Of a DNA stretch of 64,000 nt, positions 46,711 to 57,099 are shown one piece after another (the first letter of the stretch is position 1; each line of letters starts with the position of its first letter). A model generated the notes under the pieces. It saw only the letters and a program-made list of their open reading frames with translations. It was not told where the DNA came from and made no database searches. The DNA lies in NCBI GenBank assembly GCA_023362775.1, contig JALMGJ010000006.1, positions 60,140,001-60,204,000 of the forward strand. The letters run 5' to 3'. The position numbers and the translations under genes are program-made. The DNA is from Charina bottae. Taxonomy: Eukaryota > Chordata > Lepidosauria > Squamata > Charinaidae.

Positions 46711-47266
46711 CTAGATAACTGATCTGTTAGGTCATCCTTTGAGGGAAGGTAATGCAGTGTGATGTGACCAGAATGAACATTAAATTTTAGGCTGACCATT
46801 TTTTTTTTACCCCAATGCTGGACAATCCCGTGATCATCTAAGAGTATATATCATAAATAGAAAAAAGTATTGTAGTGGCAAACTAACTTCAAGAATAAGT
46901 CAATATTTACTTGCCTAAACAGATAAAACAGAATGACCACGAGTGGGCAAAAAATCAGTGGGAGTGGGAGCGACTTCTGAGTTCCTGCCGGCTTCCCCAT
47001 TGACTTTGCTTGTGGGAAGCTGGCAGGGAGCGTCGGAAATCACGATCACATGACCGCGGGGATGCTGCAACGGCCACAACTTTGCAAATAAAACTTGTCT
47101 GAATATCATGGAAATTTCAATTCCACAGGAGTAATGGGTCCGGATTTTTTACGCATTCTTTAAGTTAGCGAATTTTAGGTACCTAGATTCAAAAATTGTA
47201 TAATGCACCGTTTGGGCTAAATTGAGGGTACAAACAGATAAACACAGAGTTTTAGTAGTATATAGA
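46711..47266 (-). mobile_element. Non-autonomous Helitron, copy 2
   Basis: On the minus strand it starts TCTATATACTACTAAAACTC at 47266 and ends CTAG at 46711, between A and T. It aligns along its whole length with 28852-29401 in the opposite orientation. It has a Tigger-derived internal block (about 46980-47075) that includes CCCATTGACTTTGCTTGTGG. It carries no Rep or helicase coding. It sits 550 bases inside ZNF277 intron 1, near the promoter. Confidence 0.82.
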
Positions 47267-48115
47267 TTTACAGTTTAACATGAACACAACCAGTGGTCAT
47301 TTATTAGTAAAACAGATCGTGGCTTTATGGTGTGAATATAGCTGCAGAGTTTCAAAAATTCAAACTTCAGTGCTATGCCTTGTTAATGGGAAGTGTCATT
47401 GCATGCGGTATGACTTGCTTCTAAATAAGTATGTGATTGTTTATGAGGCTGCAGGCCTTTACATATTAAGTGTAAATGCTGTTGAAGGCAGGTTTATAAA
47501 TACCGTACTTTTGGATTTTGCCCTCGAGTGCAGTTTGGTTCACAGTGAGGTAAAAACCTTGACTTGTTCAACTGTGGCTTGTTTACTAAGCTATAATTGG
47601 CTGAGTTTAGTAAAGATGACATTCAACTACTGTAATCCAATGATGGTGAACCTGTAGCGTATGCTGCTGTACCAAATATAGTTAAATTTTTAATTTAAAC
47701 AAAGACTGGAATGCTTAGCTTGCGGAGTGGAATTCCTCCTCTTCATTAATTTGTTATATTTGTGCCAACTCTTTCAAATAGATGATGCCCCATTTGACTA
47801 ATGGTAATATATAAGTAAAAAGAAAAAAGGTAAAAACATAAGCTTTGAAATACACATCTATTTGCAAGTTATTTAGAAAATAGCATGAATATTGGAATTG
47901 TAAAGTGTTTTGGATCAGGTAACTGAAGGGAATCCTTGTTCTAGAAATAGCTGATTGTGCAATAGAAATCATGTATTTATTTATTTATTAGATTTAGATA
48001 CCACCATTATTTTTTGTACAAGTTCAAGCTACATACAGTATATATATGTTTGGTTATTTTTCAGTGATAAACCTTTTGATGACATACTGTGATTATTTAA
48101 TTTATATTTTTGATT
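47267..48115. other. Intron, nothing recognised
   Basis: A 125-codon open frame (47280-47657) has no motif and lacks splice context. Part of it (47530-47590) resembles the old repeat at 22245. A short (TTTA)n stretch lies at 47970-47990. Confidence 0.4.
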
Positions 48116-48123
48116 ATTTAGAG

Positions 48124-48346
48124 CATAGCTTTCCAAACTGTGTGTCGCGACACTTTAGTATGTCGCAACACACAGTTTAGTGTGTTGCGAAGCGGGGGCG
48201 CGCACGCCGGCGGCAGCGTGCATGGCAGCAGCAGCAGCGCGCCATCAGCGCTTCCGCGTTTTAGCGAGGCCGCTGCCGCCGCCATGCACACTACCGCCAC
48301 TGCCGCCGTTGGTGTGTCGCCAACAGCGGCAGTTTGGAAAGCACTG
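48124..48346 (+). mobile_element. GC-rich hAT-like MITE, copy 6
   Basis: CATAGCTTTCCAAACTGTG and AGTTTGGAAAGCACTG ends are flanked by a perfect 8-bp ATTTAGAG duplication (48116-48123 and 48347-48354). The 5' part contains the nested palindrome GTGTGTCGCGACAC, and the core includes CGCTTCCGCGTTTTAGCG. Reversed, it aligns well with 53604-53833. Confidence 0.95.
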
Positions 48347-48354
48347 ATTTAGAG

Positions 48355-48867
48355 GATAGTTTAAAGGACAAAATCTGGAATAGATCTTGAACATGTGTCC
48401 TACATAAAGCTTGTTAACAAAACAGTTTTTAGTTTATTCCAATCCTCCTTCAATCCAGTCCCTCCAAACATCAAGTATTAACATTCCTGGGCATGTATGA
48501 CCTTTGGGATTATGCAACATAAATTTTTCAGCTCTGGAGAACGCCAGTTGGGGAACTTTCATCTGTTCAGTGTTGGCGATGTGGTATTATATTGTTGCAT
48601 GACCAGTTAGCTCATATCATACTATCCTGCAGATTGTTGTTAAAAGTACACATTGAGGAAATGCAGACATTTTAATACAAATTCCCCCTTGGCAAATTGA
48701 GTCTGTGGAGTACCTGAAGATATAGTCTGTTGTCTTCTTTGAACAGCTTGCAAGAACATAAGTAAATAAGTTCCCATTCTGCACAAAGTGCAGTTGGAAC
48801 AAACCTGAAGTAAGGATGCCCAAAGTGTACCATTAAAGTAGATTTCACATATTGATGCTTATCCCCA
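48355..48867. other. Intron, nothing recognised
   Basis: No supported feature. Confidence 0.4.
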
Positions 48868-48869
48868 TA

Positions 48870-49245
48870 CAGGTAGTCCTTGCTTAACGACTACAATTGG
48901 GACCGGAACTTCAGTTGCTAAGCAAAGTGGTCATTAAGCAAATTGACCCGATTTTACGACCTTTTTTGTGGCAGTCATTAAGCGAATCACTGTGGGCATT
49001 AAATGAACCACGTGGTCATTAAGCAAATCACGCGGTTCCCCATTGATTTTGCTTGCCAGAAGCCGGCTGGGAAGGTCAAAAATGGCGATCACGTGACCAC
49101 GGGACGCTGCAATGGTCATAAATGTGAACCGATTGCCAAGCGCCCAAATCGTGACCAGGGGGATGCTGCAATGGTTTTAAGTGTGAGGACCTGTCGTAAG
49201 TCTGAACTGTCATTAAATGAATGGCTGTTAAGCAAAGACTACCTG
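48870..49245 (+). mobile_element. Tigger-like (TA-target) MITE, copy 2
   Basis: CAGGTAGTCCTTGCTTAACG and the right end GCAAAGACTACCTG are inverted repeats flanked by TA on both sides (48868-48869, 49246-49247). The repeated phrase CATTAAGC(A/G)AAT makes the left half internally repetitive. The block CCCCATTGATTTTGCTTG..GGACGCTGCAA is also present in both Helitrons. Confidence 0.9.
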
Positions 49246-49247
49246 TA

Positions 49248-49637
49248 TTTCTTGCTCTTAGTATTGTAACTCTTTCCTTTTCTGCCTTTGCTTCCACGGA
49301 AATGGCAACTTCCATGTTTTAGAACCTTTTCCCAGCGTGCTGTTTATCTTTTATATATATATATTCCTCATCTTCTTAAAAGATAATGGTAGAGAAATAG
49401 AGGAAAATAAATGGCTTATTAATATTACACAGAAATATATACACAGCAGAACTGTGTATTTCTGACAGTTCAGTTACAGGGAAAGAATAATGGAAGAGAG
49501 GTGTTTTATTCCTATCTTGACTTTGGGCTTCCTACAAATATCTGATTGATTTCTGTGGAGAGCAAGATATGATTTTGGTGTGATTCAGCAGCCCTCTTCA
49601 TGTATTAAAAACAAGTAGAGATTAGACTAAGGGAATT
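49248..49637. other. Intron, nothing recognised
   Basis: No supported feature beyond a short (AT)n at 49353-49366. Confidence 0.4.
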
Positions 49638-49752
49638 ATATTTTATATTTTTTAATTTATTTTATTGTAAACCGCCCAGAGTTCCCCGTTGGGGGAGATG
49701 GGCGGTCATATAAATTAAATAAATAATAATAATAAATAATAAATAATAATTT
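49638..49752 (+). repeat. CR1/L3-type LINE 3' tail
   Basis: TTATTGTAAACCGCCCAGAG, TTCCCCGTTGGGGGAGATGG and (AATA)n form a plus-strand LINE end, closest to the fragment at 34636. Confidence 0.85.
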
Positions 49753-50736
49753 CATTTAGCATTTCCTTAAAGGAAAAAAAAAACTTGTGAGATGCTTAGT
49801 GTTGGGCAAAAATCAGGAAGACCTAAACTCTGTCCAGCTGTGAAGATTAATAATAATTTATTAAACTTGTATGCCACCAGACATTAAGCAAGTAGTTTTT
49901 TCCAGGAGATAACCCAAGGATGGACAACATGTGGACCTCCATATATGGTTAAACTTCACTTCCCATCAGTCTTTACCAACAGACCCAGAGATGAAAGATG
50001 ATAGTAACTGCATTCCAGCAATATCTGGGGGGCTGCATTTTGCCAATCCATGGTTAAATGATTTGAAAGCTATTATACAGCTAAGAGTATGAATTGTGGA
50101 CCAGAAAATCTTCAGTTCAAGTGTTGCCTCAGAGACTCATTAAGTGGGAAAGAAACCATTCTCTTTCTGCATGCATAAACACATGAAAACATTGTAATCA
50201 CTATCACCTTGCAGAGTTATTGTACGGTTTACAAAGTGGTATGTATGAAGAATTTGAAAGTGTGTGTATGAAGATGCTCTTTAAATTGGAAGAAGTGTTC
50301 AAAAGATTTCAAAGCTTTAACAGTGCTGTTATTTTCTTTCTAAGATCCTGAATAAACTAATTGAAAGGTCTCATACTCCAGAACTGTCTCATCTCTTCTA
50401 CTAGGAATTCCTATGAACATCTGGTCTTCATTTTGATGTATCTAAATAACTCAGTTTAAGATGTTTCCAGCCTTGTGCTTTCAAAACTGACTTGAGAGCA
50501 AAAACAATTTTCCTCCTGAAAATCTTAGCAGGTGTTTTCAGAACACTCTTTTAGAGGGATAATGATTTCATAGCATAGTGATTATGCTTGAAATAGCTTT
50601 ACTAATTAAATTCTAAGCTTATCAGTACAAAAATTGAGCTTCTTAAAATAGTTGATGTCAATTATATTGAATTAAAATCATAGGAATAAATCTGAAAGCA
50701 TTTAAAGTTATTATGTGGTAACTCTGCTGTTGTAGA
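49753..50736. other. Intron, nothing recognised
   Basis: No supported feature. Confidence 0.4.
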
Positions 50737-50896
50737 CAGTTGAAAGAACATGTAGGGGTTTTTTTCTTAGCGTTTTTCCCACAGGTGCAGGGTCTGCTTT
50801 TTCGGATCAACCGAATGTTGATCTGTTGGTTGCGACAGGAATTGACCGACCAGCTTGTAGCCCGAGCCTGACGTCGACAGTTGAAAGAACATGTAG
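50737..50896 (-). mobile_element. Unidentified short insertion between 21-bp perfect direct repeats
   Basis: Two identical 21-base segments (50737-50757, 50876-50896; core GTTGAAAGAACATGTAG) bound a 118-base insert with higher GC than its surroundings. Read on the minus strand, the insert ends in an A-rich AACGCTAAGAAAAAAACCC, as expected for a poly(A)-primed retroposon. It contains a perfect hairpin, GATCAAC-CGAAT-GTTGATC. The source RNA was not identified. A 5' BovB piece or a small structured RNA are possibilities. Confidence 0.7.
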
Positions 50897-52164
50897 TACA
50901 TACCAAAAATTGGTTTGGAGGAAAACCCAGTTCACATATGTAACGCTTTCCTATAAATTTCATGAATATATTCAGATATCTGTAATTTGATACCATCCAT
51001 TATCTGTGTTCAGTACAATATGCATGCTGATACTTTGTTCCTACTGTTTCACCATTTTTCCAACAAGGCTTTAGCTTGAATAACAAGTGGTTATCAATAA
51101 TACTGCAATGTCAATGTGTTGTTCTACTTGGTTAGGGATAGTACATGCATGCACTCTTAGCATAGCCTCATGATCCACCTCAGGTCCCAGGTGTATTTAT
51201 CTTGACAACTAAGGATTGTGCAGACCAAAAATAATGCTGTTAATAGCTTACTTCCTAAGAATGACAGCTCCACCTCCTAGCACTTCATATTGCCATTTCT
51301 TTGGAGAAATTCTATGAAGTTTGAATTTCATCCACTTTTGGGATAAAACTGCGTGTGAAAGATTCTTCCTGGGGAAACCAGTTGGTCTACTTAAGAACTT
51401 AATTGTTGACAAGCAATTAAAAATACTTGTATTCTCAAGCATCAGAAAACACATTGTAATATGCATACATACTCAGAAGTAAGTCATACTGAATTTAGTG
51501 GGACTTGTTGCCAGGTAGAGATTTTTGGGCTGCAGCTATAAATAAAGTAGCAGGTATATGAATTTTTAAAAATTGCTGTGATCCTATGCTTTCTTTTAGC
51601 AAGACTATTAATCCTATTTTTATTGTTTGGTCATGGTCATATACTACCTTTCTCTTCTTTTATCAAAGCGATGGTATCTTGCTGCTTCCAAAACAGCTAC
51701 TATGTCAGAGACTCTTTTGTGTTTCCTAAATTGTGCTAAAGCTTCCCTGAAGAGCTAAATATAAGAAATGCCAGATTTAATGCCTCTACCAATTTTTATT
51801 TCCTAATGAAGTAGAAGCTACTCTTGTGAGTACTGAAACTAAAAAGCTAAGCTGCCAGAATTGCAACTATGAAAGAAAGACGCTCCAGATCGGAATGCCA
51901 ATAAAATAGTTGGCTGTATTCAAAGCTTCACTGACCCAGAATTAAAGGGGATCTGTGTTGCCTCAAATGAGAGCAGAATCTGTCATGCTGAAAGGCAATA
52001 CTTTCTTATTCTAACTTCAACATTTGTGTGTGTGTTTGTGTGTGTGTTTGTATTTTTAAGAGGATGATTCTCTTTTATATAATTTAGGACATTTTGGAAA
52101 ATCTAAATGAGAAAGTAACATTTAAAAGATATCCATTTATGAAAGTAAAGAATATAATGCCTGC
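50897..52164. other. Intron, nothing recognised
   Basis: A (TG)n-like tract is at 52026-52050. No supported gene. Confidence 0.4.
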
Positions 52165-52230
52165 TGACTGGGGAATTCTCAGAGTTGAAGTCCACACATT
52201 TTAAAGTTGCTGAGGCTGAGAAACACCAGA
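52165..52230. mobile_element. Half of a palindromic hAT-like MITE
   Basis: GACTGGGGAATTCTCAGAGT, GAAGTCCACACATTTTAAAG and GGCTGAGAAACACCAG match the right arm of the MITEs at 29566 and 34800. The left arm is missing. Confidence 0.75.
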
Positions 52231-53337
52231 ATAAATTACTGATAAACTATGATAATTCTATATAAAAGGAGACTCTTTTGAACTAGTGATTTTTATTACT
52301 ATCAGTGTTCAGACAAAGAAAGAACAATTTTGTTGAACTAGCGTCTCTGATACCTGAATATTGGTATCTTTTTTAAAAAATGGTTTTATTACATTATAGA
52401 ATACAAATAATAGCTAAGTACAGTCGTATTTATACCGTAGAAACTGGAAACTATTAACACTGTAATGATTAAATTAAACCTTTCAAAATATAAAATTTAT
52501 AGCAATGTTAAATTTCTAAGATATAAATAGAATTGCTTAAGTTGTACAGTTGATGCTGAATATAACTATCTTGTTACAAAATGTTTTGAGTCATCATTGA
52601 TCTGACCTACTAATCCACATATTTTATTTTAGAGGAAATTTTAATTCCTTGATTAAAGCTTGAGTTTTTTAAAAAAAATAATTAAAATTTTAATTCCTTG
52701 AGTAGAGTTTGTGTGTGTGAGAGAGAAAGAAATAATTTAAGGGCTGCATTTTGTGATTACATTGTAAACAGAGTTACATTGGAAGAATATCCCAGCCTTA
52801 ATTTTACAAAATGTTTGCATTTAATATATGCAACTAAGCTGCAAGATACCTTGTTTCAGGATAAATAAGTCATGATATGAGTGGAGTTTGAGATTGGTTC
52901 TATTCAATATACCTTTGTATCTCCATATTGCATTTCTAAATATGTAATAGATCTACTTTCAAGAGTCATATTTTGGGGGGGAAATAACTAAAATTTCATT
53001 CGCAATCCCCTGAATGCAATACGCAATCTGAACAGCAGAAGTTTTTAAATACAAAATAAGATCAATCATATTAGACCTGTGCTTTAAAAAATCTTAAGCA
53101 GGGTAATAAAATCTGAATGTTCATCCCCCAAAATTTTGTCTATCATATCTAGGTAACAAAACTCTGGATGACCAGTTGGTGGTAACAAAGAGATACAAAA
53201 AGCTCTTAGCTTTTTGCTGGGTGAGGATAGCTGTGAGTAAAACTGTTGTTCAGATTTGTGCAACACAGATAAAGTAGCCCCAACATATAGTGTTTTGTTT
53301 TCTGTGATGGGTAAAGCATTAAAATTCATGTATTTTA
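52231..53337. other. Intron, nothing recognised
   Basis: AT-rich. The phrase TTTTAATTCCTTGA occurs twice near 52637 and 52689. No gene. Confidence 0.4.
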
Positions 53338-53603
53338 TTTATCTATTTTATTTGCTATCCCGCCTTTATTATTTGTATAAATAACTCAAGGTGGGGAACA
53401 TACCTAATACTCCTTCCTCCTCCTATTTTCCCCACAACAGCAACCCTGTGAGGTGAGTTGGGCTGAGAGAGAGTGACTGGCCCAAGTTCACCCAGCCGGC
53501 TTTCCTGCCTAAGGCGGGACTAGAACTCTCAGTCTCCTGGTTTCTAGCCCAAAGGCGGGACTAGAACTCTCAGTCTCCTGGTTTCTAACCCATTGCCTTA
53601 ACC
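53338..53603 (-). mobile_element. tRNA-SINE with L2/CR1-like tail, 41-bp internal duplication
   Basis: The tail complement GCTATCCCGCCTTTATTATT is at the left and the body contains GTGACTGGCCCAAG. Near the head a 41-bp block (53511-53551) is repeated (53552-53592) with one difference, so the B-box complement is doubled. The head stops at ATTGCCTTAACC because a hAT MITE begins there. Confidence 0.9.
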
Positions 53604-53833
53604 CAGTGCTTTCCAATCTGCTGCCGTTGGCAACACACCAACGGCGGGGGCATGCACGGCGGGGGGGTGCAGCGGCGGCGGCAGCAGCCTCCGCTAAGAC
53701 GCGGAAGCGCTGATGGCGCACCACTGCCACCACCGCCGTGCACACGCCCGCCACTTCTGGGTTGTGTGGCGACACACCAAACTGTGTGTTGCGACATACT
53801 AAAGTGTCGCGACACACAGTTTGGAAAGCTGTG
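53604..53833 (-). mobile_element. GC-rich hAT-like MITE, copy 7, inserted at a SINE
   Basis: CAGTGCTTTCCAATCTGCTG and AGTTTGGAAAGCTGTG ends are flanked by CCTTAACC and CGTTAACC (one mismatch). The left duplication is part of the SINE head, so the MITE came later. It contains the palindromic TGTCGCGACACAC at its right end. Confidence 0.94.
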
Positions 53834-53841
53834 CGTTAACC

Positions 53842-54678
53842 TCTTGTTTCCTTCAAATACAACTGGAATGGTACCTCTAGAATGCACGCATGGAAGATCC
53901 TTCTCCAGGTCATAACCTGCATCATACATGCTAAAATACCACATAATGTAATTATGTAAAGTGGAATATTACTGCATCACCTCTTTTCAAATACCTTTGC
54001 AGTGACATGAGCTGTTACTATAGGCTAAGGAAAAATATCTTTTAATTTTGGTATAATTTGGGCAGCTTTTTTCTCCCAACTGTTGAGATCTTTGTTCATC
54101 TCTTTTTTCTTCCATTCACTTATATTTCAACGCCTCCACTCTGGTTACCCATAGCAACACTTGGTAATGCTAATGAAATTGCAGCATGTAAAGCTTCCTT
54201 ACTGAACATGGCTGTTAAATGTGTCTGTTTAAATATAGCTGCATTTCTGTCAGTCTTTGGTTCTGCAGTATGTGCTACAATTTGGATCTTGCTGCTCTTC
54301 TTTAACCTACACAGTTATGAATTCATGCTATGAAGCTTCATCTATGAATGGCAGCAGATGCTTGGAAAGATCAATATATAGTCCAGTTTGATTGATCCAA
54401 TTTAGTTGTAGGATGAAGTAACATTTTGTGGTAGTAAAATTTGCATTCAGTAGATCACTGCAGGGTATCACGTAACATGCTGTCTTGGAACATGTGGGTG
54501 CTTTTGGCTAATTTTTATGTACCTGTAATAGCATATTAATGAGTGAAGTAACAGACAAATGACTCTCTTAAGCTGAACAAAATGGTAATTCAGTTTGTTA
54601 AAAGGCTCTCAATCATTTTTTGTCATCATAAGCTAGAAAACCAGTTGTCCCTATAATGTGTAGTACTATCTGTTGTTC
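53842..54678. other. Intron, nothing recognised
   Basis: The open frame at 54058-54333 is hydrophobic but has no splice context or family motif. Confidence 0.4.
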
Positions 54679-54890
54679 TTGCCAACCTAGCAATTCAAAA
54701 GCATGCAAATGCAAGTAGATAAATAGGTACCACTTCAGTGGGATGATAACAGCGTTCCACGCGTGTCATGCTGGCCACATGACTGCAGAAGCGTCTTCGG
54801 ACAACGCTGGCTCTTCGGCTAACAAACTGAGATGAGCACCGACCCCTAGAGTCGGACACGACTATACAGGGAACCTTAACCTTTACTTAC
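54679..54890 (+). mobile_element. tRNA-derived SINE with CTTTA-type tail, 5'-truncated copy
   Basis: CTTGCCAACCTAGCAATTCA starts it, and CGGACACGACTATACAGGGA then ACCTTAACCTTTAC end it. The tRNA head is missing. It is the only copy of this family here in plus orientation. Confidence 0.9.
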
Positions 54891-54930
54891 TATCTGAAAT
54901 AACCCTGCAATTAGCTTTGAGATATGCTTC

Positions 54931-54964
<34 letters not shown>

Positions 54965-55294
54965 AAACAAGCTAATGGTAATGCAGGAAAAGTTATTGTC
55001 AGCTGATTAGTAATCAGAACTCTAGTTAGGCCATATGTCTATTGCCCAGATTCCTAACAGGTTCATAGGATCATACCTGTTCTTTTCATAAAACTCTGCA
55101 AATATTTAGACAAAATCTCTAGAATTGATGCACAGTGGAGAACACAATTCCCTTGTTTTTTTTTACATGTTTTTTTTAAAAAATTACATGTTTCCAGAGG
55201 AAGGATAGGCAAGTATTGTCCCACCATGCTTTGTGTTACCATATTGCTCCAAATGTATAAACACTGCAAATAGGCTGTCACTATAATGTAAAAC
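54891..55294. other. Intron with (TG)15 tract
   Basis: (TG)n at 54933-54962. Just before the gypsy element the phrases CACTGCAAATAG and TCACTATAATGTAAAAC occur, and both recur on its far side. Confidence 0.6.
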
Positions 55295-55397
55295 TGTCAG
55301 AACCCTGGCATGCCCCCAGGGTCCTGCCATTTCCCAAACACATCAAGCATCAGAAAGGGATAACGAAATAGACAAAAGACACAAACGACTCAGGAAA
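55295..55397 (+). repeat. Truncated 5' LTR of gypsy element
   Basis: TGTCAGAACCCTGGCATGCC starts a 103-bp segment identical to the first 103 bp of the 3' LTR. It breaks off after ACGACTCAGGAAA, exactly where the 3' LTR has an A7 run. Confidence 0.95.
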
Positions 55398-55401
55398 GTA
55401 C

Positions 55402-55602
55402 TGTACTGTATTGTTTCGCAAGAAAAAGGATGGCTCACTTCGGCTATGCACAGATTACAGAGGGCTGAACGCCATCTCAGTCACAAATCAATACCCCCTC
55501 CCACTCCTGAAGGACATGCTAGCCCAACTAGCTAAAGGGAAAATCTTCACTGTTAGACTTAAGGGAAGCTTATTACAGAGTACGAATACGGGAGGGGGAT
55601 GA
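55402..55602 (+). pseudogene. Gypsy reverse transcriptase, N-terminal fragment
   Basis: The frame shows [20 protein letters not shown] and YPLPLL, the RT finger motifs of Ty3/gypsy elements. The frame is lost near 55560-55575 and ends at a TGA at 55600. The next piece of the same domain continues in another frame, so a small indel separates them. Confidence 0.9.
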
Positions 55603-56488
55603 ATGGAAGACCGCATTCAACTGCCCACTCAGCTCGTTTCAATACAGAGTCCTCCCATTTGGGATTGCGGGGGGACCAGGAATTTTTATGAAATTAATAA
55701 ACGAAGTCTTGTACGAGTTTCTGTACCAGGGAGTCATCGTTTATCTGGACGACATATTAATCTTCTCCAAGAACATGGCAGAACACATACAACTAGTAAA
55801 TGCGGTCCTCAAAAAATTACTGGAAGCAAAACTATTTGTCAAACTTGACAAATGCGAATTTCACCAAGAAAAACTGGACTTCCTAGGGTTCAGAATCTCA
55901 AGCAAGGGCATCGAAATGGACCCTGCCAAAGTACAAGCGGTAGTGGGGTGGGAACCTCCGCGAACCAGACGCCAACTACAAGCGTTCATAGGATTCGCCA
56001 ATTTCTACAGAGACTTTATCAGAAATTTTGCGCAAATAGCACTGCCACTAACGGACTTGTTAAAAACAAAAAACGGCAGCAGAAAACAGGCAACACGACC
56101 ATGTGCCAAAATAAAGTGGACCCCAGAATGCCAAGAAGCCTTTGAGGAACTCAAAGCACTATTTACTGCAGAACCCATACTGAAGCACCCAGAAGTAAAC
56201 AAACCGTTTATCATACACAGAGATGCATCAAATAATGCAGTAGGATCAATACTACTGCAGGCAGACGAGAACAACAAACTACGGCCATGCGCGTATATAT
56301 CAAAGAAATTCACAGACACAGAAGAACGCTGGCATGTATGGGAAAAAGAAGCATTCGCTGTCCGACACGCACTAGCAACATGGCGGCACCTGCTGGAAGG
56401 GGCATCGGTACCGTTCGAAGTATGGACAGACCATAAGAACCTAGAAGCACTAAAATCGCCCAGAAGATTGAGTCCAAAACAACTTTGA
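55575..56488 (+). pseudogene. Gypsy RT palm and RNase H
   Basis: VIVYLDDILIFSKN (catalytic box) is followed by FLGFRISSKGIEM, then FIGFANFYRDFIRNF. The RNase H block opens with IHRDASNNAVGSILLQ and includes KEAFAVRHALATWRHLLEG. The frame stops at a TGA after SPKQL. Sequence beyond continues the domain in the same frame to a second TGA near 56570. Both stops could be CpG decay of arginine codons (inference). Confidence 0.92.
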
Positions 56489-56572
56489 TGGGCCGAATTC
56501 TTTAGCCGCTTCAACTTTACCCTGAGGTACTTCCCAGGGGGGAAGAATTACCTGGCAGATGCCCTACCATGA

Positions 56573-57088
56573 CTGCCACAACATGATGGAAAAACAGAGG
56601 AAATAACAGAAACCCTATTCCCAAACAGAAACACAGACACACCTGACGACCAGAAATTGCAAAACAGACAGGAAGGACACATGGCGGTAGCACGGGAGAA
56701 AGAAACGGAGACCAAGACACAAAACCCATTGGAAAAAGAGATACAAGCAGCAACGACAAACGACACATGGTGGGAAGAAAACAAACACCTACTACAGGAG
56801 CACATTGAGGGATGGTGGAACAACGACAAACTGTACGTGCCTACCAGCATGAGGAAACGCGTACTGGAAATCAATCATGACCACAAAGCAGTGGGGCACT
56901 TTGGGTTCGTGAAAACCATACACCTCACCAGGCGCAAGTTCTGGTGGCCCACACTGCGCAGGGACGTAAAGGACTATGTGAAAACCTGCCCAGTGTGCGC
57001 AACAGCAAAAAGGGCCACAGGAAAACCCAAGGGACTCCTACAAACAGTAGCAGACCCTTCACACAACACATATACCACTTACATGTAG
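56573..57088 (+). pseudogene. Gypsy integrase, zinc-binding N-terminal domain
   Basis: The H2C2 integrase zinc finger is visible as HDHKAVGHFGFVKTIHLTRR followed by FWWPTLRRDV and CPVCATAK. After GLLQTVADPS the frame enters a 34-bp patch (57057-57090) copied from 160 bases downstream and ends at TAG. The link to the catalytic core is therefore broken. Confidence 0.9.
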
Positions 57089-57099
57089 CAACTTCGTAG

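Noticed and set aside
47280..47657. 125-codon frame near the ZNF277 promoter
   Set aside because: Composition like intron, partly resembles an old repeat, and lies between a Helitron and AT-rich sequence without splice sites.
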